Shown piece after piece: positions 1 through 8,841 of a DNA stretch of 64,000 nucleotides. Every line of letters starts with the position of its first letter. Position 1 is the first letter of the stretch. Both the position numbers and the translations under genes were made by a program. Below the pieces are notes generated by a model. The model ran no database searches. It saw nothing but the letters and a program-made list of their open reading frames with translations, and was not told where the DNA came from. This DNA is from Mucilaginibacter paludis DSM 18603 (GTDB lineage: Bacteria > Bacteroidota > Bacteroidia > Sphingobacteriales > Sphingobacteriaceae), in assembly GCF_000166195.2 (NCBI RefSeq), contig NZ_CM001403.1:5164432-5228431 (forward strand). The letters are read 5' to 3'.

Positions 1-732
1 AATACCACCGCCGGTAAAGCTACCTTGAGTTACATCATAAGGTGCCAACAAAATCTGCACTTGTTGTATAGACTCAAAAGGAATAGGGTTGATACCCGCC
101 TGGCCGCCATTAGTACCTGATGAAGCTAAACCAAAAGCATCATTAGCAGCAGCACCATCGATTGTAAGTCTGTTGTAACGATTGTTTTGACCTGCGAATG
201 TTATACCCAGGGGGCTACCATCACTACCGTTTTTATTAGCAATAGCTTGTGGTGTCAATCTTGCAAAATCCTGGAAACTTCTGGATATAGTTGGTAAAGA
301 TTGTAGCTGTTGCTGAGAAATGCTGGTAGATGTACCATTTCTCTCAGAACTAATCACGCTTGCTTTAGTACCTTTAACCGATACTTCCGCTAAAGAACGG
401 GATTCGTCGGTTAAAACGATATTGATTTTCGAAGGTTCGCCTAAGACCAAAAATACGTTTTCGATTGTTTTTGGATTAAAGCCAATAAAAGACACCTTGA
501 TAGTGTAAGGTCCGCCAACACGCATGTTCGGTATGGTGTATTGACCATTAGACCTGGTAGCACCTGAATAGACCGATCCTGAAGGAACGTGGGTAGCGAC
601 GATTGTAGCGCCCGGTAACGTTACACCTTTGGCATCTTTAACGGCACCAGTTATACTACTGGTGGTTACCTGTGCAAAAGCAATGCAATTGGTAAGCACC
701 GACATTAATAAAATGAGTAAAATCTTCCTCAT
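1..732 (-). CDS. TonB-dependent receptor, Oar-like, N-terminal part
   Basis: Outer-membrane receptor; only the first 244 codons are in the window and the reading frame stays open to the edge. It starts at an ATG followed by a signal peptide (MRKILLILLMSVLTNCIAFA, cleavage near residue 21). Residues about 22-110 are a carboxypeptidase-regulatory-like beta-sandwich, recognisable by SITGAVKDAKGVTLPGA and the YTIKVSFIGF strand. From about residue 130 a plug domain begins (QQLQSLPTISRSFQDF, then a QNNRYNRLTIDGA stretch). This order is that of Oar-like and SusC-like TonB-dependent transporters, and the plug wording is closest to Oar-like proteins. The substrate cannot be told. The beta-barrel lies outside the window. 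Confidence 0.88.
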   Translation of the reverse strand, partial: MRKILLILLMSVLTNCIAFAQVTTSSITGAVKDAKGVTLPGATIVATHVPSGSVYSGATRSNGQYTIPNMRVGGPYTIKVSFIGFNPKTIENVFLVLGEPSKINIVLTDESRSLAEVSVKGTKASVISSERNGTSTSISQQQLQSLPTISRSFQDFARLTPQAIANKNGSDGSPLGITFAGQNNRYNRLTIDGAAANDAFGLASSGTNGGQAGINPIPFESIQQVQILLAPYDVTQGSFTGGGI

Positions 733-774
733 GTTTGTTTTTTTTTAGTTAAAAAATAAAATCACTAATCGCAG

Positions 775-782
775 CAAATATA
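775..782 (-). promoter_or_regulatory. Bacteroidota -7 element upstream of the TonB receptor
   Basis: The minus strand reads TATATTTG, a match to the Bacteroidota -7 consensus TAnnTTTG. It lies about 43 nt before the receptor ATG, so the leader would be about 35 nt. No clear -33 TTTG is visible at the right spacing. Confidence 0.4.
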
Positions 783-1039
783 CCCACTTAAAACATTGCC
801 ATTGTTAACTTAATGTTAACAATGACTGGTATTTCTCCACACTATTTTCAATAAATACTATCTCAAACTACGATATAACTAAAAAAAAAGCAATAAGATG
901 CAAAATTTACATTTTCCTGTTTCAAGGTACCTCAGAAAACAATTAAACTATACAAAGGATAACTCCAAGCTAATCCGCCCCAGATTATTAAATTACAATA
1001 AGTAAACCCACCTGTATTCTTCATATCCGTGTTTTTATT

Positions 1040-1047
1040 TAGATTTG
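1040..1047 (+). promoter_or_regulatory. Bacteroidota -7 element upstream of lpdA
   Basis: TAGATTTG matches TAnnTTTG and lies 30 nt before the chosen lpdA ATG. A transcript from here would begin downstream of the in-frame GTG at 1029, which argues for the ATG at 1077 as the real start. No convincing -33 box is seen. Confidence 0.4.
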
Positions 1048-1076
1048 GCATCGAATCGCAAAATGATATAAATAAT

Positions 1077-2468
1077 ATGAATTATGATCTGATTGTTATC
1101 GGCAGTGGCCCCGGTGGTTACGTTGCCGCAATAAGGGCGTCCCAACTGGGTTTAAAAACTGCTATCATCGAAAAAGAGTCGTTGGGTGGCATTTGCTTAA
1201 ACTGGGGTTGTATACCAACAAAGGCGTTATTAAAAAGCGCCCAGGTGTTTGAATACATCAATCACGCGGCCGACTATGGTATCAGAGTTCCGAAGGGTGA
1301 GGTTGATTTTGAATCGGTTGTAAGAAGAAGCAGGGGCGTGGCCGATGGCATGAGCAAAGGCGTTCAGTTCCTGATGAAAAAAAATAAGATAGATGTGTTA
1401 ATGGGTACCGGTAAATTAAAGGCGCCCGGCGTTGTTGATGTACAGTTAAACGATGGCACATCAAAAGAGTTAACCGCCAAACACATTATATTGGCAACTG
1501 GTGGCCGCTCCCGCGAACTACCTAACCTTAAACAGGATGGTAAAAAGGTGATAGGTTACCGCCAGGCTATGGTGTTACCTTCTGTACCAGCTTCTATTAT
1601 AGTGGTAGGTTCGGGTGCTATAGGTATTGAGTTTGCCTATTTTTATAATGCCATGGGGAGCAAAGTTACCGTGGTAGAGTTTTTAGATAATATTGTTCCG
1701 CTTGAAGACGAGGAAGTTTCTAAACAACTGGCCCGTACGCTTAAAAAGCAAGGCATCAATATCATGACCAGTTCCGTTGTTGAGTCGGTTGATACATCTG
1801 GTGAAGGTTGCAAGGTAAATGTAAAATCTCCTAACGGCGATATGCTGATATTGGAGTGCGATATTGTATTATCTGCAGTAGGTATTTCAACCAACTTAGA
1901 AGGTCTTGGCCTGGAGGAAGTCGGCGTTGCTACCGATAAAGGAAAAGTTTTGGTGGACGACTATTACAAAACCAATATTGAAGGTGTATACGCCATTGGC
2001 GATATTGTAAAAGGACAAGCACTGGCTCACGTAGCGTCTGCCGAAGGCATCATCTGCGTTGAAAAAATTGCCGGACTGAATCCTGAACCCTTAAATTACA
2101 ACAATATACCGGGTTGTACTTACTGCTCACCAGAAGTTGCTTCGGTAGGTTATACCGAGAAGGCCGCTAAAGAAGCAGGTTACGAAATCAAGGTAGGTAA
2201 ATTTCCGTTCTCGGCATCGGGCAAAGCAAGTGCCGCCGGCGCAAAGGATGGTTTTGTTAAACTGATATTTGATGCCAAATACGGCGAATTTTTAGGTGCG
2301 CACATGATTGGCATGAACGTAACCGAAATGATTGCCGAGGTAGTAACCGCCCGCAAGTTGGAAGCAACCGGCCACGAGATCATCAAATCGGTACACCCTC
2401 ACCCAACCATGAGCGAGGCTGTGATGGAAGCAGCGGCAGCGGCTTATGATGAGGTGATACACCTTTAA
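1077..2468 (+). CDS. lpdA: Dihydrolipoyl dehydrogenase
   Basis: E3 flavoprotein that reoxidises dihydrolipoamide of the 2-oxoacid dehydrogenase complexes (or glycine cleavage) with NAD+. The 463 residues are normal for the family. GSGPGG at residues 9-14 binds FAD. The redox disulfide is Cys40 and Cys45 in GICLNWGCIPTK. A second nucleotide-binding stretch (VVGSGAIGIEFA) serves NAD. The C-terminal HPHPTMSEA carries the His-Glu pair of the active site. The frame is open to a GTG at 1029, but that would add 16 residues ahead of the canonical MNYDLIVIGSG start and lies upstream of the -7 element, so I use the ATG. No E1/E2 genes are adjacent, so the complex it serves is unknown. Confidence 0.95.
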   Translation: MNYDLIVIGSGPGGYVAAIRASQLGLKTAIIEKESLGGICLNWGCIPTKALLKSAQVFEYINHAADYGIRVPKGEVDFESVVRRSRGVADGMSKGVQFLMKKNKIDVLMGTGKLKAPGVVDVQLNDGTSKELTAKHIILATGGRSRELPNLKQDGKKVIGYRQAMVLPSVPASIIVVGSGAIGIEFAYFYNAMGSKVTVVEFLDNIVPLEDEEVSKQLARTLKKQGINIMTSSVVESVDTSGEGCKVNVKSPNGDMLILECDIVLSAVGISTNLEGLGLEEVGVATDKGKVLVDDYYKTNIEGVYAIGDIVKGQALAHVASAEGIICVEKIAGLNPEPLNYNNIPGCTYCSPEVASVGYTEKAAKEAGYEIKVGKFPFSASGKASAAGAKDGFVKLIFDAKYGEFLGAHMIGMNVTEMIAEVVTARKLEATGHEIIKSVHPHPTMSEAVMEAAAAAYDEVIHL

Positions 2469-2469
2469 G

Positions 2470-2550
2470 AATGTCCATAGTCGATGGTTCATAGTCCATA
2501 GTTGATAATCCCAATACTATGGACTATCGACTATGGTCCATGGACTAAAA
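2470..2550. repeat. CCATAGT-type palindromic intergenic repeat
   Basis: The gap between lpdA and the MBL gene is filled by reiterated TCCATAGTC / GACTATGGA units in both orientations. These form an imperfect inverted repeat with arms of about 28 nt around a short AT-rich spacer. The same wording occurs in the leuC-leuD gap near 55105-55170. It could act as a weak transcript hairpin; mobility is unproven. Confidence 0.7.
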
Positions 2551-2560
2551 CTCCTTCTTA

Positions 2561-3400
2561 ATGAAACTCTACACTATAGATACCGGTTTTTTTAAGTTAG
2601 ATGGCGGCGCTATGTTTGGCGTAGTGCCTAAATCCATCTGGCAACGTACTAATCCAGCAGATGCTAATAATTTATGCACCTGGGCCATGCGTTGCCTGTT
2701 GATTGAGGACGAGGGCCGACTGATTTTGGTTGACAATGGTATAGGTAATAAGCAGGACGCCAAATTTTTAAGCCACTATTATTTGCATGGCGATGCTACC
2801 TTAGATGGGTCGTTAGCCAAACATGGGTTTCACCGTGATGATATTACCGATGTTTTTTTAACTCATCTCCATTTTGATCATTGCGGCGGCTCCATCATCC
2901 GCGAAGGCGATCAACTGGTGCCAGCTTTTAAAAATGCCACTTACTGGAGCAACCAGGAACATTGGAACTGGGCGGTTTATCCTAACGAGCGCGAAAAGGC
3001 TTCTTTTCTAAAAGAAAACATCCTTCCTATCCAGGAGAGCGGCAAATTAAAATTTATTGAGTCTGTTGACGGAGTTCAGTTTAGGAAAAACATCGTTGTG
3101 AGGTTTGCTTACGGGCATACCGATTCTATGATGTTGCCGCAGATCTATTACAAGGATAAAACCATCCTGTATATGGCCGATCTTTTACCCTCTACCGGCC
3201 ATATCCCTCTACCGTATGTAATGGCCTATGACATGTTTCCGCTGAAAACCATTACCGAACGAAAGGCTTTTTTTGCAGAAGCTGTTGAAAAAGAGTTTAT
3301 CCTGTTTTTAGAGCACGATCCGGTAAATGAGTGCTGCACATTGCAACAAACTGAAAAGGGCATCAGGCTAAAGGATACTTTTAAGCTTGCTGATATTTAA
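2561..3400 (+). CDS. MBL-fold metallo-hydrolase
   Basis: Cytoplasmic metallo-beta-lactamase-fold hydrolase of 279 residues, without a signal peptide. The dinuclear metal site signature HLHFDH is at residues 102-107, followed by CGG. Further ligands are plausible in YGHTDSM (residues about 187-193), the later ADLLPS Asp and the LEHDP His. Overall it resembles the lactonase/glyoxalase-II-like branch, but the substrate cannot be deduced. It may follow lpdA on the same strand, though the palindromic repeat separates them. Its stop lies 2 nt from the convergent stop of the M16 gene, leaving no room for an intergenic terminator. Confidence 0.85.
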   Translation: MKLYTIDTGFFKLDGGAMFGVVPKSIWQRTNPADANNLCTWAMRCLLIEDEGRLILVDNGIGNKQDAKFLSHYYLHGDATLDGSLAKHGFHRDDITDVFLTHLHFDHCGGSIIREGDQLVPAFKNATYWSNQEHWNWAVYPNEREKASFLKENILPIQESGKLKFIESVDGVQFRKNIVVRFAYGHTDSMMLPQIYYKDKTILYMADLLPSTGHIPLPYVMAYDMFPLKTITERKAFFAEAVEKEFILFLEHDPVNECCTLQQTEKGIRLKDTFKLADI

Positions 3401-3402
3401 AT

Positions 3403-4707
3403 TTACTTAACCGCCATATTAAAAGCCTCGGTAGCAGCTTTAGCTTGGTTTTCATCGCCCAGGTAACTCCAACGCACACCTACAATATACTTTTGCATTA
3501 CTTGCGCAATCTGCTCGGCGGTAACTTGTTCAAGCATGTTAGGCGCAATCTCAAAGAAATTCCATCCGCCCATTATTTCGGCAAGGCCAAGGTTGGATGT
3601 AATGGCAGACGAGCTTTGGAGCTTTTTATAGTTGTTGGTGATATAGCTGCTCTTCATCTCGTTTAAAGCGCGGTTGCTTACAATGAGTTTTTTTACCCGG
3701 TTTAACTGGTTGGTCATGATACTCACAGCTTCAGCAGGGTTAGTGGTGCTTACATACATCACAGCGTATGGCATCCGTAAGTTGGTAGAGTAAGCTCCCG
3801 GTGCGTAAGATAAATTGCGTTTGGTGCGGATCTCGGAAAATAATACACCGCCGAGTACCGAGGTGCCTAAACGAAAGGGAATAAAATCGGGGCTGGTCAT
3901 CACCGGTGCATTCAGCACGCCATTAATGTAGTTAGTTGATAAGTTGCGTTGTTCAGATACCAGTTTATTATCCTTCCATAAGGGTTCTTTCAATACGGCT
4001 TCCTCGTATGGCAAAGCCGGTATATTGCCAAAAGCAGCGCTCACTTTTGCAATAATCTCGTCTTTGGTAATTTTGCCCGCTATAACGATAAACATTTTGT
4101 TCTTGTTCAGTAACGTGGTATAGTATTTCTTCAAGTCCTCTGCGTTTAAGGCGGGTATCGTTTCTTCTGTTCCGTCAGGGTCGGTGGCATACGCTGTACC
4201 CTCAAAAGCATTTTTTAGAGTGAGTTGTTCAATGTGTTTATCCGGGCTCGATTCGGTTTGCTTGATGTCGGCAATCATTTTGTTTTTCACTAACTTCAAT
4301 TCGCGCTCGTTAAAAACAGGGTTGTTTACTGCGTCAGCAAGCAAATCCCATCCCTTATCGAAATATTTCGAGATACAACTCATTCCAATGGCTCCATAGT
4401 CATATTCAGCGGTGCTCGAAAGATCGATGTCGTAATAATCGGCTATGTCTTTAAACTGGTCTGCCGTGTGCTTGGTGGTACCACATTTGGTAACAGCCTC
4501 TAAAGTAAGTTTTTCTATGCCGGCCTGCTGCGCGTTGTAATTACTTACTCCGCCCCTAAAATACACCCGCACGCTAACCATGTTTTTTACGGTAGGTTTA
4601 AATATTACTTTAATGCCGTTTACATTAAATGCGGAAGTTTCGTACTGGGCGAAAGAGGATGTAAAACAGGCGGTGATTAATATCAGGGTAAAAAGTGTAG
4701 CTTTCAT
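3403..4707 (-). CDS. M16 family peptidase, non-catalytic partner
   Basis: Periplasmic or cell-surface M16 (insulinase/mitochondrial processing peptidase-like) protein of 434 residues with a signal peptide (MKATLFTLILITACFTSSFA). Where active M16 subunits have HxxEH, this one reads GIEKLTLEAVT, so the zinc ligands are missing. Known M16B enzymes often act as a pair of one catalytic and one inactive subunit, and this gene follows its active partner by 9 nt on the same strand. The C-terminal half keeps the M16 inactive-domain pattern (VLGGVLFSEIRTKRNLSYAPG). Substrate unknown. Confidence 0.9.
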   Translation of the reverse strand: MKATLFTLILITACFTSSFAQYETSAFNVNGIKVIFKPTVKNMVSVRVYFRGGVSNYNAQQAGIEKLTLEAVTKCGTTKHTADQFKDIADYYDIDLSSTAEYDYGAIGMSCISKYFDKGWDLLADAVNNPVFNERELKLVKNKMIADIKQTESSPDKHIEQLTLKNAFEGTAYATDPDGTEETIPALNAEDLKKYYTTLLNKNKMFIVIAGKITKDEIIAKVSAAFGNIPALPYEEAVLKEPLWKDNKLVSEQRNLSTNYINGVLNAPVMTSPDFIPFRLGTSVLGGVLFSEIRTKRNLSYAPGAYSTNLRMPYAVMYVSTTNPAEAVSIMTNQLNRVKKLIVSNRALNEMKSSYITNNYKKLQSSSAITSNLGLAEIMGGWNFFEIAPNMLEQVTAEQIAQVMQKYIVGVRWSYLGDENQAKAATEAFNMAVK

Positions 4708-4716
4708 ATTGTATTA

Positions 4717-6084
4717 TTATTCGGCGGTAAAAAAATCTTCAGGTTTAATGCTCGCCTTCATGGCGGGGCTTAATAGCAATCCGGCGCAATAAGGTTTGTT
4801 TTTAATATACTTATCCACATAAGCTTTCAAATCGCTTTTGGTAACCTTCTTCAGGTTATCGTTATAAGTGGTAAAATAATCGATAGATGCCGATGCCCAC
4901 CAAAAGGACAAGGTTTGCACAAAATTCGAAGCTACTTCCTGTTCCTGTTGTTGTTTAATTTCTAATTTCCTTTTGGCAGTTTCAACCTGTTCATCGGTTA
5001 CATAGTCGTCATGGTCAAAAAGGGCTATCTGTTTCTTCACTTCGGCCATGCACTCCTTAACTTTATCGGGGTTAGGTATTACTATCAAAGTAATAGGGCC
5101 TACATGTTTTAAGGTTAAGTAACCAATATTTACTTCAAGCGCCAGCCCGGACTGTAAAAGGGCCTTACTGAGTTGTGACGAATTTTGATCGATGATATAA
5201 GAAAAAACATCAGCCGCATATGTTGCTGGGATGTCGGTACGTGTATCCGGGCCCTGCCAGTTAATCTCAATCATCGGCACCCGCGCTATATTTGATTCCA
5301 CTACAAAGTAATCTGTTTTTTGCAGCGGCTTAAATTCAGGAACCGGCCATTTTTTAAACGGATCAAAGGCCGAAGGCCGCCAATTGGCATAGATATTTTC
5401 AACCTGCTTAAAAACATCTTCGTGCGATACGTCACCAGCGATAGTTAACAGCGAGTTATTCGGGTAGTAGTATTTATTCTTGATGGAATCCATCATGGCA
5501 GGCGTGGCCGTGCGGATCACAGTGTGGTTGCCAATGGTGTTTTTGCGGCTATAGAGGTCGCCCCATAAATGGTGCTCCATCACATCATTCAACGCATAAT
5601 AAGGGCTCGATTCCTTCCGCTGAAACTCGCCGTCAACTACGATATTCTCGCGGGCCATTTCTTCGGCATTAAAACTCGGGTAGCGAATGGCCGAGTTCAT
5701 AAATTTCAATCCTTCTTTTAAGTTCTTTTTAGGCAAGGTGAAATAGTATCGCACGTTTTCAACCGTGGTAGTGCCGTTAAAATCCATACCAAGCTCGCTT
5801 ACCCGGCTCATAAATTCCTGCTGACTGCTATAGTCTTTGTTCGCCTTAAAAAACATGTGTTCGTAAAGGTGGCTCAGGCCATTAAATTCAGGCGATTCGG
5901 TGTAAGCACCGTTCCGGCAGGTAATCACAATGGTAGCCAGCGGTACACTGTTATCTTCAACAACCAACACATCCAAACCATTTGGTAATGTCTTTAAAAA
6001 AATATTTTCGGGAAGCTTGTTTTGGGCGTGCAATACGCTATATCCAAAGCAAAGGCACAATAAGAAGTAAATCTTTTTCGTCAT
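4717..6084 (-). CDS. M16 family zinc peptidase, catalytic subunit
   Basis: Exported zinc metallopeptidase of 455 residues with a signal peptide (MTKKIYFLLCLCFGYSVLHA). The inverted zinc motif is intact: His72-x-x-Glu75-His76 in LSHLYEHMFFKA, with the downstream acidic helix (ENIVVDGEFQRKES) that supplies the third ligand. It is the first gene of a two-gene unit with the inactive M16 protein downstream, and the two probably form a clamshell heterodimer that degrades unfolded peptides in the periplasm. The peptide substrate is not known. Starts at an ATG with no recognisable Shine-Dalgarno sequence. Confidence 0.93.
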   Translation of the reverse strand: MTKKIYFLLCLCFGYSVLHAQNKLPENIFLKTLPNGLDVLVVEDNSVPLATIVITCRNGAYTESPEFNGLSHLYEHMFFKANKDYSSQQEFMSRVSELGMDFNGTTTVENVRYYFTLPKKNLKEGLKFMNSAIRYPSFNAEEMARENIVVDGEFQRKESSPYYALNDVMEHHLWGDLYSRKNTIGNHTVIRTATPAMMDSIKNKYYYPNNSLLTIAGDVSHEDVFKQVENIYANWRPSAFDPFKKWPVPEFKPLQKTDYFVVESNIARVPMIEINWQGPDTRTDIPATYAADVFSYIIDQNSSQLSKALLQSGLALEVNIGYLTLKHVGPITLIVIPNPDKVKECMAEVKKQIALFDHDDYVTDEQVETAKRKLEIKQQQEQEVASNFVQTLSFWWASASIDYFTTYNDNLKKVTKSDLKAYVDKYIKNKPYCAGLLLSPAMKASIKPEDFFTAE

Positions 6085-6245
6085 ATTGTAATAATATTAG
6101 GTCGCCCTAAATATATCAATTATGTGTATAAATAATAGATGTTTCATTATTTTGTGGCTGCCTATTTTACCTTCGCTTTAAAAACTTTAAACCGGGATGC
6201 TTAAAAACAATTGTTATTTTAGCTGGCCAAAGCATACCGTTAAAT

Positions 6246-7079
6246 ATGTCTGTTCTGCTATTAACTACTATCATTTTAATTGGCGCTTACGCTGCCGGCC
6301 TGGTTGGGTCGTTAACGGGATTGGGTGGAGGCGTGGTGATCATTCCCCTATTAACGGTGCTGCTTCACGTCGACATTCATTACGCCATCGGTGCCTCGCT
6401 GGTATCGGTTATAGCTACCTCATCTGGCTCTGCCTCTGCTTATGTTAAAGAGGGGATTACGAATATGCGGCTGGGTATGTTTTTAGAAATAGCCACCACC
6501 AGTGGAGCCATTGCCGGAGCCATTGTAGCTAAGTATTTACCTGTACAATACATAGCGATACTGTTTGGTCTGGTTCTTATCTTTTCGGCATTGATGTCGT
6601 TACGTAAAAAGGTTGAACATGTTGATGAGTATAAAAGTCCGCTTGCCAAAAAACTAAAGCTCAATAGCACCTATCCCTCCGGTACAGAAGTTGTGGCCTA
6701 CGGCGTGCGCAATGTGGGCGGAGGATTTTTTATGATGATTTTTGCCGGCATGATGTCGGGCTTATTGGGTATTGGCTCGGGGGCGCTAAAAGTAGTAGCC
6801 ATGGATGGCATCATGGGCATTCCGTTTAAGGTATCAACCACCACCAGTAATTTTATGATTGGCGTTACAGCTGCCGCGAGTGCCGTAGTATACCTGCAAC
6901 GAGGTTACATTGAACCCGGATTGGCCATGCCGGTAGTAGTAGGCGTTTTATTGGGGGCTTTTACCGGATCAAAAATACTGGTACACTCGCAATCGCAAAA
7001 GCTGAGGTACTTTTTTGCCGTTATCGTTACGTTTTTAGCCGTGCAGATGATTTATAAAGGCTTAACCGGAACTGTATGA
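6246..7079 (+). CDS. Sulfite exporter TauE/SafE family membrane protein
   Basis: Inner-membrane protein of 277 residues with about eight hydrophobic segments. The paired glycine-rich repeats of the TauE/SafE family are visible: GLVGSLTGLGGGVVIIPLL at residues about 18-36 and GMMSGLLGIGSGALKV in the second half. Family members export sulfite, sulfoacetate or related organic anions. The stop codon overlaps the start of the DUF1634 gene as ATGA. TauE-DUF1634 pairs recur in many bacteria, so the two likely form one unit. The ligand cannot be read from sequence. Confidence 0.9.
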   Translation: MSVLLLTTIILIGAYAAGLVGSLTGLGGGVVIIPLLTVLLHVDIHYAIGASLVSVIATSSGSASAYVKEGITNMRLGMFLEIATTSGAIAGAIVAKYLPVQYIAILFGLVLIFSALMSLRKKVEHVDEYKSPLAKKLKLNSTYPSGTEVVAYGVRNVGGGFFMMIFAGMMSGLLGIGSGALKVVAMDGIMGIPFKVSTTTSNFMIGVTAAASAVVYLQRGYIEPGLAMPVVVGVLLGAFTGSKILVHSQSQKLRYFFAVIVTFLAVQMIYKGLTGTV

Positions 7080-7465
7080 AAAAGACTGCCAGTACCAACG
7101 ATAAGGATATAGAGCAACTCATCGGCTCCTTGTTACGCTGGGGCGTACTGCTTTCCATGGCTGTTGTATTAATAGGCGGTGCCATTTATTTGTACAGGCA
7201 TGGGCATGAGGTGATTGACTATTCGATTTTTAAATCCCAGCCCGATTTTACCCGTCAGGTTCAACCCATTATAGCAGGTGCCATACATTTACGAGGAAGG
7301 GCAATTATTCAGTTCGGCATTATCCTGCTTATTGCAACCCCCATTTGCCGTGTGCTGCTTTCGGCAATAGGTTTCGCCGCCGAAAAGGATTACCTGTATG
7401 TTGGTATAGCCGCGTTTGTTTTGGCTATTATTACTGTAAGTATGCTGGGGGGCTTTGGTGGATGA
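7076..7465 (+). CDS. DUF1634 membrane protein
   Basis: Small inner-membrane protein of 129 residues with three hydrophobic segments (about residues 23-43, 75-98 and 105-125). It fits DUF1634, a family of unknown function commonly encoded next to TauE/SafE exporters. It overlaps the exporter by 4 nt, which suggests translational coupling and a shared complex. No catalytic motif is apparent. No terminator hairpin is obvious immediately after the stop. Confidence 0.82.
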   Translation: MKKTASTNDKDIEQLIGSLLRWGVLLSMAVVLIGGAIYLYRHGHEVIDYSIFKSQPDFTRQVQPIIAGAIHLRGRAIIQFGIILLIATPICRVLLSAIGFAAEKDYLYVGIAAFVLAIITVSMLGGFGG

Positions 7466-8178
7466 GCTAAACCGGGTATCGTTTTTGCCGAAGCTGTTAC
7501 TTATAATAATGTCATGTTAAGTTATTGACTGTGAATGTTAAATTTTTTTCATCATGTCATCCCGAAGCGAGGAGGGATCTCCTAAAAGCGGTTTTCTCCG
7601 ATAATCAGTATTCTTAATTTACAACATCGGCCCGCTCAATCGCCGCGGAAGAGCTTGTTACGTTATTCACTATTGTTTGTTTTTGGTGTGAATGAATGCT
7701 ACGCAGTTCTGTCTTGACACAAAAAGAACCAAAACCGACCGTAGGGGAGCTCATGAACACCTTTAAAAAAACAAGCAACAGGTGAATAACGTCAAGACTG
7801 CCCGATCCTTCCACCCGCAGGCCAACTCCCGGCCCGGCGTGCAGTCAGGCTTTTGCGCACTTTCTTTCTGCACCTAACGGTCTGCGAGGTTCAAACGTCA
7901 TCTCTGTTTTTTTTCGGCTGGCCGTGTTCATTACTTCTAATGACATTAGTTTCTAACAACTTCACGATTCAATATTTTTAAATAACCTGAATTATATGTG
8001 GCCTGAATTAGATATTTCATAATATAGATATAGTTCATTTACATATCCCGCAATAATACCGCCGCCTTAAAACTTTAAGCAACTTTCTGCCGTTGTTAAA
8101 ATAGTATAAATTGATAATGCTGCTGAAAACCATGTAACCTAAACCTTACAGCTTCATCATCATTAATTTTTTATAATT
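7466..8178. other. Gene-free region with a dispersed repeat
   Basis: 713 nt without a credible gene. Its central part is copy A of the dispersed repeat described separately; the flanks are AT-rich. The short frames here encode only frame-shuffled versions of the repeat and show no conserved protein. Confidence 0.65.
7600..7925 (+). repeat. Dispersed hairpin repeat, copy A (extended hairpin)
   Basis: The copy runs from CAGTATTCTTAATTT through CGCTCAATCGCCGCGG and ends after GGCCCGGCGTGCAGTCAGGC, TTTTGCGCAC and a TTCAAACGTCA tail. Related copies lie near 11720-11960, 11988-12260 and, inverted, 18150-18365. Most copies contain a compact hairpin (GTTCTTTTTGTC / CACAAAAAGAAC). Here about 50 extra nt on each side pair with each other: 7660-7685 is the approximate reverse complement of 7764-7792 (ACGTTATTCAC against GTGAATAACGT, followed by T-rich against A-rich arms). 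Confidence 0.75.
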
Positions 8179-8841
8179 ATGAAAAAGTTATTTGTAATTC
8201 TGAGCATATTTTTATTCGCCGAACAAACGCAGGCGCAAAAAAACTATTATTTAAGTCCGGTATCGATGGATAGTTCCGTATCGGTTTCTTTGCCAAGACA
8301 GTTTAATAAAACCAATGCCAATAACCAACTGACTTACGCCGCCAATGGCGAATACGGAACCATGGTGGTAATTAAATCAGCAAATCCGGCCAATGCTCAA
8401 ATTGTTAAGAATGAAAAGGGACTGAATAATGTATTCCAGGAGTACATCAAAAAAGTGCAGTCATCTTTAACAAATGCCACTGTTGTAAACGACCATGATG
8501 TAACGGTAGGTAAATTGGAGATGCGCGATTTTGCCTTGCAGGTTGATACCGGCAGCGGCTTACAGGTAAGGCACTTTAGATTGCTGTATACCAAAAACAA
8601 TACCTATACTTTTGAATACCTGTACGACGATTTTAGAAAAGATGCCGCCGTAGGGGAGATGAACGCCTTTTTTCAATCTATCAAAACCACTCCGGATTTG
8701 GACCGGAACGACCAGTATGTAACTACCAGCCAGGGAGAGCGCCCGGTGATTGTGAATATTTTGTTGTTCGGGTTACTGCCTTTAACCGCAATTATAGCCA
8801 TAGTCGTATTCTTTAGGCGCAGAAATACTTCGCTGACTTAA
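8179..8841 (+). CDS. Hypothetical exported, membrane-anchored protein
   Basis: Not recognised. The 220 residues start with a signal peptide (MKKLFVILSIFLFAEQTQAQ), continue with a soluble domain of about 165 residues, and end with one transmembrane helix (VNILLFGLLPLTAIIAIVVF) and a basic tail (RRRN). This predicts a periplasmic domain held by a C-terminal anchor. The middle part (EYGTMVVIKSANP, then a strand-rich RHFRLLYTKNNTYTFEYLYD) looks like a small beta-rich fold. Its stop overlaps the convergent PAP2 gene's stop within TTAA. Function unknown. Confidence 0.75.
   Translation: MKKLFVILSIFLFAEQTQAQKNYYLSPVSMDSSVSVSLPRQFNKTNANNQLTYAANGEYGTMVVIKSANPANAQIVKNEKGLNNVFQEYIKKVQSSLTNATVVNDHDVTVGKLEMRDFALQVDTGSGLQVRHFRLLYTKNNTYTFEYLYDDFRKDAAVGEMNAFFQSIKTTPDLDRNDQYVTTSQGERPVIVNILLFGLLPLTAIIAIVVFFRRRNTSLT

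Larger units (their letters stand above)
733..1076. other. Intergenic region between divergent TonB receptor and lpdA
   Basis: This AT-rich gap of 344 nt separates two divergent genes and holds the promoter elements of both. Near 790-830 there is a short inverted repeat around GTTAAC. I see no ORF, RNA gene or known repeat in it. Confidence 0.6.

Noticed and set aside
6197..6448. Frame of 83 codons ahead of and within the TauE gene.
   Set aside because: Overlaps a recognisable gene in another frame; its composition (many Cys, Arg, Trp) is that of a shadow frame.
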